This document shows, piece after piece, positions 56,742 to 64,000 of a stretch of DNA of 64,000 nucleotides (position 1 is the stretch's first letter; each line of letters starts with the position of its first letter). The stretch is from positions 21,058 to 85,057 of the forward strand of contig NZ_FOYH01000013.1 of the NCBI RefSeq assembly GCF_900116015.1, written 5' to 3'. This DNA is from Enterobacter sp. kpr-6. Its GTDB lineage: Bacteria > Pseudomonadota > Gammaproteobacteria > Enterobacterales > Enterobacteriaceae. The notes under the pieces are model-generated. The model ran no database searches. It was given only the letters and a program-made list of their open reading frames with translations, and was not told the DNA's origin. The position numbers and the translations under genes are program-made.

Positions 56742-56752
56742 TCATTAAAGTA

Positions 56753-57853
56753 CTATCGCTCGTCGCGGCGGCCACCCACTGCGGCCCACCAGCGGCGGAC
56801 ATGCACCGTCACTTCTTCGCGGTCGTGATAAAGCTGGCGTGCCTGAATCGTCACATTAATATCGTGCTGCGCCAGTTGCTCCTGAATGTACGCAAGGTTG
56901 TTGGACACTTCCTCATAGCGTTTTTTCATCGGCAGTTTCAGGTTGAATATGGTTTCCCGGCACCAGCCGTTGACCAGCCACTGCACCATCAGCGCGGTGA
57001 CTTTCGCTGGTTTTTCCACCATATCGCAGACCATCCACGTAATATTGCTGCGCGTCGGGCGATACTTAAAACCATCTTCCCGCAGCCAGGTTACCTGACC
57101 GGTATCCATCAGGCTTTGCGCCATTGGGCCGTTATCCACCGAGGCAACCCACATATTGCGTTTCACCAGTTGATAGGTCCAGCCGCCCGGACAGGCACCC
57201 AGATCAACGGCGTGCATGCCGTTTGCCAGACGCTCATCCCACTCGTCTGCCGGAATAAAGACGTGGAAAGCCTCCTCCAGTTTCAGCGTCGAGCGGCTTG
57301 GCGCATCGGACGGGAACTTGAGACGCGGAATGCCCATATAGAACGGCGAGTTGTTGGTCGGTAACGAATAACCGGTGTAACAGCAGCCCGGCGCAATAAA
57401 GAACACATGCACGACCGGGCGTTTTGGCGTTTCATAGTTGGTGAGGATTTTCGCTTCGCGCAGCGCCGCGCGCAGCGGTACGGTGAATTTGCGGCAGAAC
57501 TTCATCAGCTCTTTGCTTTCATTGGTATCTGCTACTTCAACCCGCAGATCGCCGCCCTTCTCCACCACGCCCTGCAACATGCCGACAATCGGTGTAATAC
57601 GATCTTCAGGCGGCAGATCCTTCAACAGTTCACCGGCAACAAACATCTGACGGGCAAAAATCATTGAGCTGAACGGCAAATCGCGGATCAGCTTCTCGGC
57701 CTCTTCAGGCTGATAACATTCGAAAATCACATAGCCCGTGTTTTCTTTTACGCGGGCAAAACCGAACACGTTAAGCCGCCCGGCTTTATCCGTAATCTCT
57801 GCGGCGCACTCTTTCTCAAAACCCGGGCGACACAACAACACAACCTTATTCAT
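56753..57853 (-). CDS. rlmM: 23S rRNA (cytidine-2498-2'-O)-methyltransferase RlmM
   Basis: RlmM methylates the 2'-O of C2498 in 23S rRNA. The 366-residue protein has an N-terminal THUMP-like region and a Rossmann methyltransferase domain with the SAM motif [15 protein letters not shown] and the segment [15 protein letters not shown]. It overlaps ygdD by eight bases. Confidence 0.95.
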   Translation of the reverse strand: MNKVVLLCRPGFEKECAAEITDKAGRLNVFGFARVKENTGYVIFECYQPEEAEKLIRDLPFSSMIFARQMFVAGELLKDLPPEDRITPIVGMLQGVVEKGGDLRVEVADTNESKELMKFCRKFTVPLRAALREAKILTNYETPKRPVVHVFFIAPGCCYTGYSLPTNNSPFYMGIPRLKFPSDAPSRSTLKLEEAFHVFIPADEWDERLANGMHAVDLGACPGGWTYQLVKRNMWVASVDNGPMAQSLMDTGQVTWLREDGFKYRPTRSNITWMVCDMVEKPAKVTALMVQWLVNGWCRETIFNLKLPMKKRYEEVSNNLAYIQEQLAQHDINVTIQARQLYHDREEVTVHVRRWWAAVGGRRDER

Positions 57854-58241
57854 GAACTACGCCCTTACGTTTCAGACGAAAAGCACCAATTAACATCAAT
57901 ACCCAACCGGCGAGAAAACAAACACCACCGACTGGCGTAACAAACGCCCACAGGCGCAAATGAGACAGCGCGAGGCAATATAAGCTCCCGCTGAATAACA
58001 CTGTACCGAGCGCCAGAAACACGCTGCTCCAGTAAAACCAGATACTGATCCGGCGCTGCATCGCCACGGCCAGGCAGAAGATGGCCAGGGTATGAAACGC
58101 CTGATATTCAAGGCCGGTATGGATCCAGTCCATTTCTACCGCACCCAAAGACTTACTCAAAACATGCGCGCCAAAGGCTCCCAGCGCGACATAAACAAAG
58201 CCACTAATGGCCGCAAAAATCAGCATGAAACGGCTGGTCAT
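57846..58241 (-). CDS. ygdD: Inner-membrane protein YgdD (DUF423)
   Basis: The 131-residue protein has four predicted membrane segments and the family motif [10 protein letters not shown] near its start and [10 protein letters not shown] in the middle. Function is unknown. It lies between gcvA and rlmM as in E. coli. Confidence 0.9.
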   Translation of the reverse strand: MTSRFMLIFAAISGFVYVALGAFGAHVLSKSLGAVEMDWIHTGLEYQAFHTLAIFCLAVAMQRRISIWFYWSSVFLALGTVLFSGSLYCLALSHLRLWAFVTPVGGVCFLAGWVLMLIGAFRLKRKGVVHE

Positions 58242-58281
58242 GTGGTTACCCTAAAGTCATGCGCAAAACGCGCGATGTGAA

Positions 58282-59196
58282 TTATTGCTCATAACGGAAG
58301 CGGAATTTTTCTTGCTCTGTGGCCGCTTTTGCCAGTATCCACTGCCGAAAGGCGGCTATTTTACCCAGTTCTGCCTGACTGTCATGACAAACCAGATAAA
58401 AAGCATTTTTGCTCACCAGTACATCATTAAACGGGCAGACCAGACGGCCTGCCTCAATTTCGGACTGCGCCATTACGTTATTGGCGAGTGCGATGCCCTG
58501 TCCATGGATAGCCGCCTGAAGCACCATCGCGCTGTGGCTAAATATCGGTCCCTGCTGCACATTTAAATTAAGACCTAACTGGCGCGTATAAGTTTGCCAG
58601 TCGCGGCGCGAAGCATCGTGCAATAACGTATGCTTTGCCAGATCTTCAGGGGTTTTCAGGGGCTTATCGCCGGTCAGCAATAATGGAGAACAGACCGGCA
58701 ACAGGTATTCTGCGTATAATTTTTCAACACGCAAGCCTGGCCAGTTGCCCCGGCCATAAAAAATCGCCACGTCCACATCGTCGGCCAGTTTATCAACTTC
58801 ACGGTCGACGGCCTGAATTCTGACGTCAATTCCCGGATAAGCTGAGTTAAAGCTGGTGAGTCGCGGCACCAGCCATTGAATGGCGAAACTGGGCAACAAA
58901 CTGACGGTGAGTGCGCCTTTAGCGCTGCGCGATTGTAATTTACGCGTGGCTTCCGTCAGGTGAGAAAAGATTTCTTTGATGTCCTGAAAATAGCTCTGTC
59001 CTTCCTCGGTCAATAATAGCGATCGATTGCGTCGACGGAAGAGCTTGAGGCCCAGGAAATCCTCAAGAGACTTGATTTGGTGGCTTACTGCGGCCTGCGT
59101 CACAAACAGCTCATCGGCGGCGCGGGTGAAGCTCAAATGGCGAGCGGCAGCATCAAAAACTCGTAATGCGTTAAGAGGAGGTAATCGCTTTGACAT
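58282..59196 (-). CDS. gcvA: LysR-type regulator GcvA
   Basis: GcvA activates the glycine cleavage operon when glycine is abundant and controls gcvB. The 304-residue protein has an N-terminal winged helix (LNALRVFDAAARHLSFTRAADELFVTQAAVSHQIKSLE) and a periplasmic-binding-like effector domain. It is divergent from the GcvB RNA gene, with 128 bases between them. Confidence 0.95.
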   Translation of the reverse strand: MSKRLPPLNALRVFDAAARHLSFTRAADELFVTQAAVSHQIKSLEDFLGLKLFRRRNRSLLLTEEGQSYFQDIKEIFSHLTEATRKLQSRSAKGALTVSLLPSFAIQWLVPRLTSFNSAYPGIDVRIQAVDREVDKLADDVDVAIFYGRGNWPGLRVEKLYAEYLLPVCSPLLLTGDKPLKTPEDLAKHTLLHDASRRDWQTYTRQLGLNLNVQQGPIFSHSAMVLQAAIHGQGIALANNVMAQSEIEAGRLVCPFNDVLVSKNAFYLVCHDSQAELGKIAAFRQWILAKAATEQEKFRFRYEQ

Positions 59197-59289
59197 GGTT
59201 ATCAGGCTTAGATGTTAAGTCAATTTAACAAACAGGAAACACGAGTTAACCTATTAGTTTTTTTTATCTGAGCCATTATAATTTGTCCG

Positions 59290-59318
59290 TTGAGGAACTA
59301 CCAGCAAATACCTATAGT
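59290..59318 (+). promoter_or_regulatory. gcvB promoter
   Basis: TTGAGG and TATAGT are separated by 17 bases, and the RNA start lies six bases beyond the -10. The upstream AT-rich stretch to gcvA is where GcvA and GcvR act in E. coli. Confidence 0.8.
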
Positions 59319-59324
59319 GGCGGC

Positions 59325-59531
59325 ACTTCCTGAGCCGGAACGAAAAGCTTTTTTTGGAATGCGTGTTCTGATGGGCTTTTGGCTTACGGTTGTGATGTTG
59401 TGTTGTTGTGTTTGCAATTGGGTCTGCTATTTCAGGCCACGGTAGCGAAGCTACCCTTTGTCACTTCCTGTACATTTACCCTGTCTGTCCATAGTGATTA
59501 ATGTAGCACCGCAAATGCGGTGCTTTTTTTT
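59325..59531 (+). ncRNA. gcvB: GcvB small RNA
   Basis: The 207-base sequence starts ACTTCCTGAGCCGGAACG and contains the G/U-rich R1 seed TTGTGATGTTGTGTTGTTGT that pairs with many amino-acid transporter mRNAs. It ends with the terminator GCACCGC, AAAT, GCGGTGC and eight T residues. It closely matches E. coli GcvB in sequence, size and location. It acts with Hfq. Confidence 0.96.
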
Positions 59532-59546
59532 AATCAAACTTTCTGA

Positions 59547-59774
59547 TTATTTTTCCAGTGCTACCATTTCTTTCACATCAGTACGATTGATCTGCTGTTT
59601 ATTGCCATTTGCGTCCTTGTACGAAATCATCCCGGTTTCATCATCGGTTTTTGGCTTACCGTCAGAAACAATTGTCCGACCATCATTGGTATGCATGACG
59701 TAATTCGGACCAGAACAGGCGCTCAGGGCAAAGGTCATCATACAGGCAGTGATAATTGCAGCAGTCTTTTTCAT
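59547..59774 (-). CDS. ygdI: Lipoprotein YgdI (DUF903)
   Basis: The 75-residue protein has a lipoprotein signal ending LSAC with lipid-carrying Cys20, then the DUF903 core YVMHTNDGRTIVSDGKPKTD and GMISYKDANGNKQQINR. Function is unknown. I used the ATG of MKKTAAIITA (AGGAGAA upstream) instead of the longer open frame. Confidence 0.92.
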   Translation of the reverse strand: MKKTAAIITACMMTFALSACSGPNYVMHTNDGRTIVSDGKPKTDDETGMISYKDANGNKQQINRTDVKEMVALEK

Positions 59775-59967
59775 GATTCTTCTCCTTTTAGCAATTAATG
59801 CTATCTGAACCTTCTTAAATAACAGGGTTAAACGTTCACCCAACACTATTCAGCATAACCTGCTTACTTATTTCCGCCAGGATAAACAGATAATTCCGAT
59901 GGTTAGCAGATCGCTTGTACAAGCGAGCAAATTGAGCGACGATCTTCTTATTGTTATGGGGAATATC

Positions 59968-61176
59968 ATGAACGCTTTTAATCCTGCTCATTTCCGGGCC
60001 CAGTTCCCGGCGCTTGCCGATGCGGGCGTCTATCTGGACAGCGCCGCCACCGCGTTAAAACCGCAGGCGGTGATTGAGGCCACGCATCAGTTTTACAGTC
60101 TGAGCGCGGGTAATGTGCACCGCAGCCAGTTTGCCGAAGCGCAAAAACTGACGGCACGCTACGAAGCGGCGCGCGATCAGGTCGCCGCCCTGCTCAATGC
60201 GCCCGCCGGAAAAAACATCGTCTGGACGCGCGGAACCACCGAAGCCATCAACATGGTGGCGCAAAGTTATATGCGCCCGCGTTTGCAGCCCGGTGATGAA
60301 ATCATCGTCAGCGAAGCGGAGCATCATGCCAATCTGGTGCCGTGGCTGATGGTGGCGCAGCAGACTGGCGCACAGGTCATCAAACTACCGCTCACCGCTG
60401 AAGGCCTGCCGGATGTCGGCCAACTGGATGCACTTATCACGCCGCGCAGTCGCCTGCTGGCGATTGGGCAGATGTCGAACGTAACCGGCGGCTGTCCGGA
60501 TCTGGCGCGCGCCATTACGCGTGCTCATGCGGCGGGCATGGTGGTGATGGTTGATGGCGCGCAGGGGGCTGTGCACTTTCCGGCTGATGTACAAAAGCTG
60601 GATATCGATTTCTACGCTTTTTCCGGTCACAAAATGTATGGCCCGACCGGGATTGGCGCACTGTACGGCAAAAGTGAATTACTCGACGCCATGTCGCCCT
60701 GGCTTGGCGGCGGCAAGATGATCACCGAAGTCACGTTTGACGGTTTCAAAACACAGCCGGTACCGTATCGTCTGGAGGCGGGCACGCCAAACGTCGCGGG
60801 CGTCATCGGGCTGAGCGCGGCGCTGGAATGGCTGGAAGAGATCGATATGCCCCAGGCCGAAAGTTACAGCCGGGGACTGGCAACGCTGGCCGAAGATGCG
60901 CTGGCAAAACGCCCCGGTTTTCGCTCATTCCGCTGCCAGGATTCCAGCCTGCTGGCGTTCGATTTTGCCGGGGTGCATCACAGCGACATGGTGACACTGC
61001 TGGCGGAATCTGGCATCGCGCTCCGGGCGGGCCAGCACTGCGCCCAGCCGCTGCTCGCTGCGCTCGGCGTGAGCGGCACGTTGCGGGCGTCGTTTGCACC
61101 CTATAATACGCGCAGCGACGTAGATGCGCTGGTCAGCGCCGTCGACCGCGCCCTTGAAATACTGGTGGATGAATGA
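59968..61176 (+). CDS. csdA: Cysteine desulfurase CsdA
   Basis: CsdA takes sulfur from cysteine as a persulfide and hands it to CsdE. The 402-residue PLP enzyme has [23 protein letters not shown], the PLP-binding lysine in [11 protein letters not shown] and the persulfide cysteine in [11 protein letters not shown]. The start is the ATG of MNAFNPAHF; the frame is open further upstream. It overlaps csdE by four bases. Confidence 0.95.
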   Translation: MNAFNPAHFRAQFPALADAGVYLDSAATALKPQAVIEATHQFYSLSAGNVHRSQFAEAQKLTARYEAARDQVAALLNAPAGKNIVWTRGTTEAINMVAQSYMRPRLQPGDEIIVSEAEHHANLVPWLMVAQQTGAQVIKLPLTAEGLPDVGQLDALITPRSRLLAIGQMSNVTGGCPDLARAITRAHAAGMVVMVDGAQGAVHFPADVQKLDIDFYAFSGHKMYGPTGIGALYGKSELLDAMSPWLGGGKMITEVTFDGFKTQPVPYRLEAGTPNVAGVIGLSAALEWLEEIDMPQAESYSRGLATLAEDALAKRPGFRSFRCQDSSLLAFDFAGVHHSDMVTLLAESGIALRAGQHCAQPLLAALGVSGTLRASFAPYNTRSDVDALVSAVDRALEILVDE

Positions 61177-61616
61177 TTAACCCTGCTTTTGCCGGACACC
61201 CGTTTGGCAGCGCCGTCACGCCTGAGACGTTGAAAACGATTTTTACCCCGCACATGGCGTGGGAAGACAAATACCGCCAACTCATTTTGCTGGGTAAACA
61301 ACTGCCGTCACTTTCCGATGAACTGAAAGAACAGGCGCGGGAAATTGCGGGCTGCGAGAATCGCGTCTGGCTCGGATTTACGCTATCTGCGGAAGGTAAA
61401 TTGCACTTTTTCGGCGACAGTGAAGGGAGAATCGTGCAGGGACTGCTGGCGGTATTATTGACGGCGGTTGAAGGAAAAAGCGCCAGTGAATTACTGGATG
61501 CCGATCCGCTGGCGCTGTTTGATGAACTGGGATTGCGCGCCCAGCTCAGCGCCTCACGTAATCAGGGACTGACGGCGCTGGCAGCCGCCGTCCAGGATGC
61601 CGCGCGTCAGGCCTGA
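61173..61616 (+). CDS. csdE: Sulfur acceptor protein CsdE
   Basis: CsdE accepts sulfur from CsdA on Cys61, seen here in [11 protein letters not shown]. The 147-residue protein is a SufE paralogue. Its end overlaps the end of tcdA tail to tail by ten bases. CsdA-CsdE-TcdA together serve tRNA threonylcarbamoyladenosine cyclisation. Confidence 0.95.
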   Translation: MINPAFAGHPFGSAVTPETLKTIFTPHMAWEDKYRQLILLGKQLPSLSDELKEQAREIAGCENRVWLGFTLSAEGKLHFFGDSEGRIVQGLLAVLLTAVEGKSASELLDADPLALFDELGLRAQLSASRNQGLTALAAAVQDAARQA

Positions 61617-62413
61617 CGTGCGGCTTTCGCCATCATTTTCTTGAGGGCGTGCGACACCGCCACAAAACCAAAGGTGGCGGTGACCATGGTGGCGGCACCA
61701 AAACCGGAGGCGCAGTCCATACGTTTCGGGCCTTCGGCGGTGCTTTTCATCGCGCACACCGAACCATCCGCCTGCGGGTAAACCAGCGCTTCGGTCGAGA
61801 ACACGCAGTCCACTCCCAGCTTGCCTTTACTGTTTTTCACCACGCCAAAGTCGCTTTTCAGTCTTTCACGCAGTTTTGCCGCCAGCGGATCCTGAATGGT
61901 TTTCGCCAGATCGCTGACCTGGATCTGCGTCGGATCGATCTGCCCGCCCGCGCCGCCGGTGGTAACTAAAGGAATTTTGTTACGACGGCAGTAAGCAATC
62001 AGCGCCGCTTTCGGGCGCACGCTGTCGATCGCATCAATCACATAGCTGAAACCAGCGCTCATATACTGAGCGACATTCTCTGCGGTGACGAAATCATCCA
62101 CTACCGTAACCCGGCATTCGGGATTGATCTGGCGTATACGCTCAGCCATGACCTCGGCTTTCGCCAGCCCGACATTATCGCGTAGCGCATGGATTTGCCG
62201 GTTGGTATTGGTGACGCAGACGTCATCCATATCAATTAATGTGATCGCACCGATACCGGTACGCGCCAGCGCTTCCGCCGCCCAGGAGCCTACGCCGCCA
62301 ATACCCACGACGCAAATATGCGCATCGGCAAAGAGTTGCAGGGCAGACTGACCATATAAACGCGCCGTGCCGCCAAAACGTTGACGCCAGGTATCACTGA
62401 TTACCGCAGACAT
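61607..62413 (-). CDS. tcdA: tRNA threonylcarbamoyladenosine dehydratase TcdA
   Basis: TcdA (CsdL) cyclises t6A37 to ct6A in tRNA using ATP. The 268-residue E1-like protein has the nucleotide-binding motif [21 protein letters not shown] and [15 protein letters not shown]. Its neighbours csdA and csdE supply the partner sulfur-relay proteins. Confidence 0.95.
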   Translation of the reverse strand: MSAVISDTWRQRFGGTARLYGQSALQLFADAHICVVGIGGVGSWAAEALARTGIGAITLIDMDDVCVTNTNRQIHALRDNVGLAKAEVMAERIRQINPECRVTVVDDFVTAENVAQYMSAGFSYVIDAIDSVRPKAALIAYCRRNKIPLVTTGGAGGQIDPTQIQVSDLAKTIQDPLAAKLRERLKSDFGVVKNSKGKLGVDCVFSTEALVYPQADGSVCAMKSTAEGPKRMDCASGFGAATMVTATFGFVAVSHALKKMMAKAARQA

Positions 62414-62444
62414 AAAACCTCAGAAATGGAGTTGATGATTTGTC

Positions 62445-62588
62445 CCCCCTCACCCTAACCCTCTCCCTCAGGGAGAGGGAACAGATCGAGCACGACCTGC
62501 CTTTCTCCCTCGCCTTTGGGGAGAGGGTACAGATCGAGCACGGCCTGCTTTTCTCCCTCTCCTTTGGGGAGAGGGCCGGGGTGAGGGG
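62445..62588. repeat. Intergenic palindromic repeat cluster 7
   Basis: Three units, CCCTCACCCTAACCCTCTCC.., a middle GGGGAGAGGGTACAGATCGAG copy and a terminal GGAGAGGGCCGGGGTGAGGG, lie between mltA and tcdA. The spacer ACAGATCGAGCACG..CTG occurs twice in direct orientation. Confidence 0.85.
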
Positions 62589-62606
62589 AAACAAAGCCTA
62601 CCACAC

Positions 62607-63710
62607 TTACCCGCTAAACACGTTACCGGAACCCGCCCCCGGCGCGGTCTTCAGCACCCAGACGCGGCCATAGTGGTTATACCATCCGGCGCGATGCCCG
62701 GCATCTGCACCAATCCCCTGATAAATATCAAAATGCTGGCCTTTGATTGCGCCGCCCACATCCAGCGCCACCATCAGACGCAGTTCATACTGACCGGAAA
62801 ATTTACCGGCATTATCCAGCACCGGCACTTCCGCCAGGAGCGTTGTGCCCGCGGGAACAATGCTGCGATCGGAAGCCACTGACGCGCGACCAATCAGCGG
62901 CACGGCGCTGGCACCTTTCACCGGTGCGTAGGATTGCGGTTTGAAGAACACAAAGGACGGATTTTGCTCCAGCAGCTCACGCACCTGCGCCTCGCTGTGG
63001 GTTTCCCCCCAGTGGCGGATCGCCTGCATCGACATATCTTCGCGCTTCACTTCCCCGCGATCGATCAGCACCTTGCCGATGCTGTAATAGCCGTGACCAT
63101 TTTTCCCGCCGTAGCTGAAGAAGTTAAGCGGGGTGCCGTCGCCAAAATCGATATAGCCGCTGCCCTGCACATCCATAATAAAGTTGTCCATCAGCGAGTT
63201 GCTGTAGGCGAGGATGTAATTGTCGCTCAGCGCCCCGGCGTAAATTTCCGCGCGCGACGGCAGACGCCCGCGCTTAGGCGGCATACGGTAGATGGGGTAC
63301 TGGAACTCGCCCTGACGGGTATGGCGCGCCTGCACGACCGGCGTGTAATAGCCGGTAAACTGCACATTGCCGTAGTTATCCGCGCCTTCCATCTGCCAGG
63401 CATCAAGCCCGAACTGGCGCATGTTGCGCGTGTCGCCGCCTGCACGCAGCCAGTCCTGCACGGCGTTATAAATAGCGCTTTGATTCCCGTACAGGCGCGG
63501 TGATGCGGTGCGGATCTGACTCACCTGCTCGGCAAAATCGCCGCCGTTAATCGGCGCGCCCACGGCGTCAGGCTGGTTAACTAAAGAGAAAGGCTGGGTA
63601 AATTTCCCGTCTTTATATTGTTGACCGCGATCGGTCGGTTTTGAAGAACAGGCGGCAAGGAGTGCAACCATCGCGCCTGTTACAAGGTATTTAGCCCAAC
63701 GTCCTTTCAT
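62607..63710 (-). CDS. mltA: Membrane-bound lytic murein transglycosylase A
   Basis: MltA cleaves peptidoglycan glycan strands to 1,6-anhydromuropeptides at the outer membrane. The 367-residue lipoprotein has the signal VALLAAC with Cys21, the MltA barrel domain (FTGYYTPVVQARHTRQGEFQYP, SGYIDFGDG) and a C-terminal 3D domain (MVALDVGGAIKGQHFDIYQG) with the conserved aspartates. Confidence 0.95.
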   Translation of the reverse strand: MKGRWAKYLVTGAMVALLAACSSKPTDRGQQYKDGKFTQPFSLVNQPDAVGAPINGGDFAEQVSQIRTASPRLYGNQSAIYNAVQDWLRAGGDTRNMRQFGLDAWQMEGADNYGNVQFTGYYTPVVQARHTRQGEFQYPIYRMPPKRGRLPSRAEIYAGALSDNYILAYSNSLMDNFIMDVQGSGYIDFGDGTPLNFFSYGGKNGHGYYSIGKVLIDRGEVKREDMSMQAIRHWGETHSEAQVRELLEQNPSFVFFKPQSYAPVKGASAVPLIGRASVASDRSIVPAGTTLLAEVPVLDNAGKFSGQYELRLMVALDVGGAIKGQHFDIYQGIGADAGHRAGWYNHYGRVWVLKTAPGAGSGNVFSG

Positions 63711-63878
63711 CGTGTCTCATCTTTTACTTAAGTCGAATGCGTGCGTTGAAGATAACAAACCGCTAACGCTAAAGGAACGCGCGAACACGCTTTCCCTCCC
63801 GGACTGTATATTAAATAATCTATCTGCCCTATTTTTGCGCAGGCATTAGGGCAAATTCACTATTTCGTTGAAAAAAGG

Positions 63879-63906
63879 TTGCGTCAAAGAGTCAGCGGAG
63901 TATAGT
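63879..63906 (+). promoter_or_regulatory. Promoter of the initiator tRNA operon
   Basis: TTGCGT and TATAGT are 16 bases apart. GCGC follows the -10, a GC-rich discriminator typical of stringently controlled stable-RNA promoters. Confidence 0.7.
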
Positions 63907-63919
63907 GCGCTTCCACGGA

Positions 63920-63996
<77 letters not shown>

Positions 63997-64000
63997 ATTA

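Noticed and set aside
56322..56802. Two minus-strand frames rich in Pro, Arg, Gly and Leu
   Set aside because: They are translations of the tandem palindromic repeats between xni and rlmM, not genes.

Overview
This window is chromosomal DNA from a gammaproteobacterium of the family Enterobacteriaceae. The gene content and order follow the E. coli/Salmonella mutS-to-mltA segment, and most proteins match the E. coli products in length and motifs. Differences from E. coli K-12 (a second cysG beside cysDNC, osmC beside rpoS, a nanE-PTS-rpiR operon beside eno, garK inside the gud cluster, many CCCTCACCC..GGGAGAGGG repeats) point to the Enterobacter/Lelliottia/Leclercia/Kosakonia side of the family. 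Genus and species cannot be fixed from this sequence alone.

Layout. 1-3.5 kb: two degenerate cyclic-di-GMP type proteins (EAL-HDOD and GAF-GGDEF) and a DeoR regulator. 3.6-13.7 kb: mutS, osmC, then rpoS-nlpD-pcm-surE-truD-ispF-ispD-ftsB-ygbE on the minus strand. 13.7-26 kb: sulfate assimilation (cysC, cysN, cysD and a cysG paralogue; then cysH, cysI, cysJ). These two halves flank iap and a small AT-rich island holding an acyltransferase, an integrase remnant and one orphan type I-E CRISPR repeat where the iap-cysH CRISPR-Cas locus sits in relatives. 26-32 kb: queD, queE, a probable amino-sugar PTS operon (nanE, EIICB, RpiR regulator) and eno. 32-41 kb: pyrG, mazG, relA, rlmD, barA. 41.5-46.8 kb: D-glucarate catabolism (garK, gudD, gudX, gudP). 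47-52 kb: yqcA, truC, yqcC, the CsrB RNA with its UvrY site, syd, queF, ppnN. 52.5-56.5 kb: serine uptake and deamination (sdaC, sdaB) and xni. 56.7-64 kb: rlmM, ygdD, gcvA, the GcvB RNA, ygdI, csdA-csdE, tcdA, mltA and an initiator tRNA.

How the genes work together. The cys genes form a pathway from sulfate to sulfide, with siroheme from CysG feeding the CysI reductase. QueD, QueE and QueF are three of the queuosine precursor enzymes. GudP, GudD and GarK give uptake, dehydration and the late kinase step of glucarate use. BarA is the sensor kinase whose partner UvrY should act on the palindrome upstream of csrB, so both ends of that regulatory circuit lie here. RpoS, RelA, OsmC, Pcm and SurE are stress functions.

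At least seven clusters of one intergenic palindromic repeat family punctuate the window, several where E. coli K-12 carries extra genes (mazEF, the fuc operon). The most unusual spot is 19.5-21.4 kb, which looks like the scar of a lost CRISPR-Cas system next to decayed mobile DNA. I found no intact novel defence system or intact mobile element.
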